Positions 46,040-46,138 of a stretch of 46,138 nucleotides of DNA are shown here, piece by piece. The stretch is from Pseudomonadota bacterium (GTDB lineage Bacteria; Pseudomonadota; Gammaproteobacteria; Steroidobacterales; Steroidobacteraceae), in NCBI GenBank assembly GCA_021777555.1, contig JAJYDK010000031.1, positions 1-46,138 of the forward strand, written 5' to 3'. A program made the position numbers and the translations under genes. Each line of letters starts with the position of its first letter. The first letter of the stretch is position 1. The notes under the pieces were generated by a model, which was not told where the DNA came from, ran no database searches, and saw only the letters and a list, made by a program, of their open reading frames with translations.

Positions 46040-46138
46040 CTACAGCCAGCCGAAGGCCCGGGCCAGCATGCTGAGCGCGACCAGCACGATCATCGGCACG
46101 AACACTTTCTTCAGGTGCACGTTGGACATGCGGTTGAG
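46040..46138 (-). CDS. C-terminus of a membrane protein, possibly TauE/SafE-type permease (partial)
   Basis: Only the last 32 codons lie in the window, running in from the right edge. They encode a short polar segment (NVHLKKVF) followed by a hydrophobic helix (PMIVLVALSMLARAF) and the end GWL. A positively charged turn followed by a final helix is how TauE/SafE permeases end, but the piece is too short for a firm family call. Confidence 0.5.
   Translation of the reverse strand, partial: LNRMSNVHLKKVFVPMIVLVALSMLARAFGWL

Overview
The window is GC-rich chromosomal DNA from a gammaproteobacterium. The gene set suggests a relative of Xanthomonadales/Steroidobacterales. The basis is a SUF operon led by an Rrf2-type regulator and carrying sufU, sufT and a small Rieske protein, the run dapA / gcvR-like / bcp / PIN-PhoH / BepA / mlaA, and an mlaFEDCB operon. 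I saw no phage genes, transposases, insertion sequences or CRISPR array. The species call is inference, not a search result.

Left part (1-18200), core functions. A serine tRNA with its own terminator is followed by a very small lipoprotein that looks like only the BamD-binding end of BamC, and by dapA. Divergent from dapA run gcvR-like, bcp, a PIN-PhoH ATPase, bepA and mlaA. The rest of the outer-membrane lipid asymmetry system, mlaFEDCB, lies convergent to mlaA and just downstream of a class I fructose-bisphosphate aldolase gene. Divergent from the aldolase is sufR-BCDSUT plus a Rieske protein. Envelope upkeep (BamC-like, BepA, Mla) is a recurrent theme.

Middle part (18200-33700), accessory metabolism and the most unusual region. 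Two leftward transcription units together encode a tryptophan-tryptophylquinone (TTQ) amine dehydrogenase of the aromatic-amine type (mauA/mauB) and its maturation proteins MauD and MauE. They also encode a monohaem cytochrome c, a Tat-exported molybdenum-type aldehyde oxidoreductase (large and 2Fe-2S subunits), a PuuB-like FAD amine oxidase, a TauE/SafE permease and an omega-amino-acid transaminase. A MocR regulator is divergent from the transaminase and is followed by an exported amidase, then an IlvD/Edd-family dehydratase. A short open frame in front of mauB looks like a collapsed spermidine-dehydrogenase-type flavoenzyme. I read this as an amine -> aldehyde -> acid oxidation island, mostly periplasmic. 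No mauG, mauF or blue-copper gene is present in the window.

Right part (33700-46138), mixed housekeeping and exported proteins. It holds an exported protein of unknown function, a UDP-glucuronate 4-epimerase with a perfect 16-bp palindrome in its leader, an EamA transporter, a DUF2845 protein and a GNAT acetyltransferase remnant. After these come a secreted RNase T2, a Slt-type lytic transglycosylase, a small lipoprotein, a cystathionine beta-lyase, an exported HNH-type protein, a flavodoxin-fold protein and a universal stress protein. The window ends in the tail of a membrane protein.

Translational coupling by 1- to 4-base stop/start overlaps is very common (suf, mla and amine clusters). 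Several starts are GTG or TTG.
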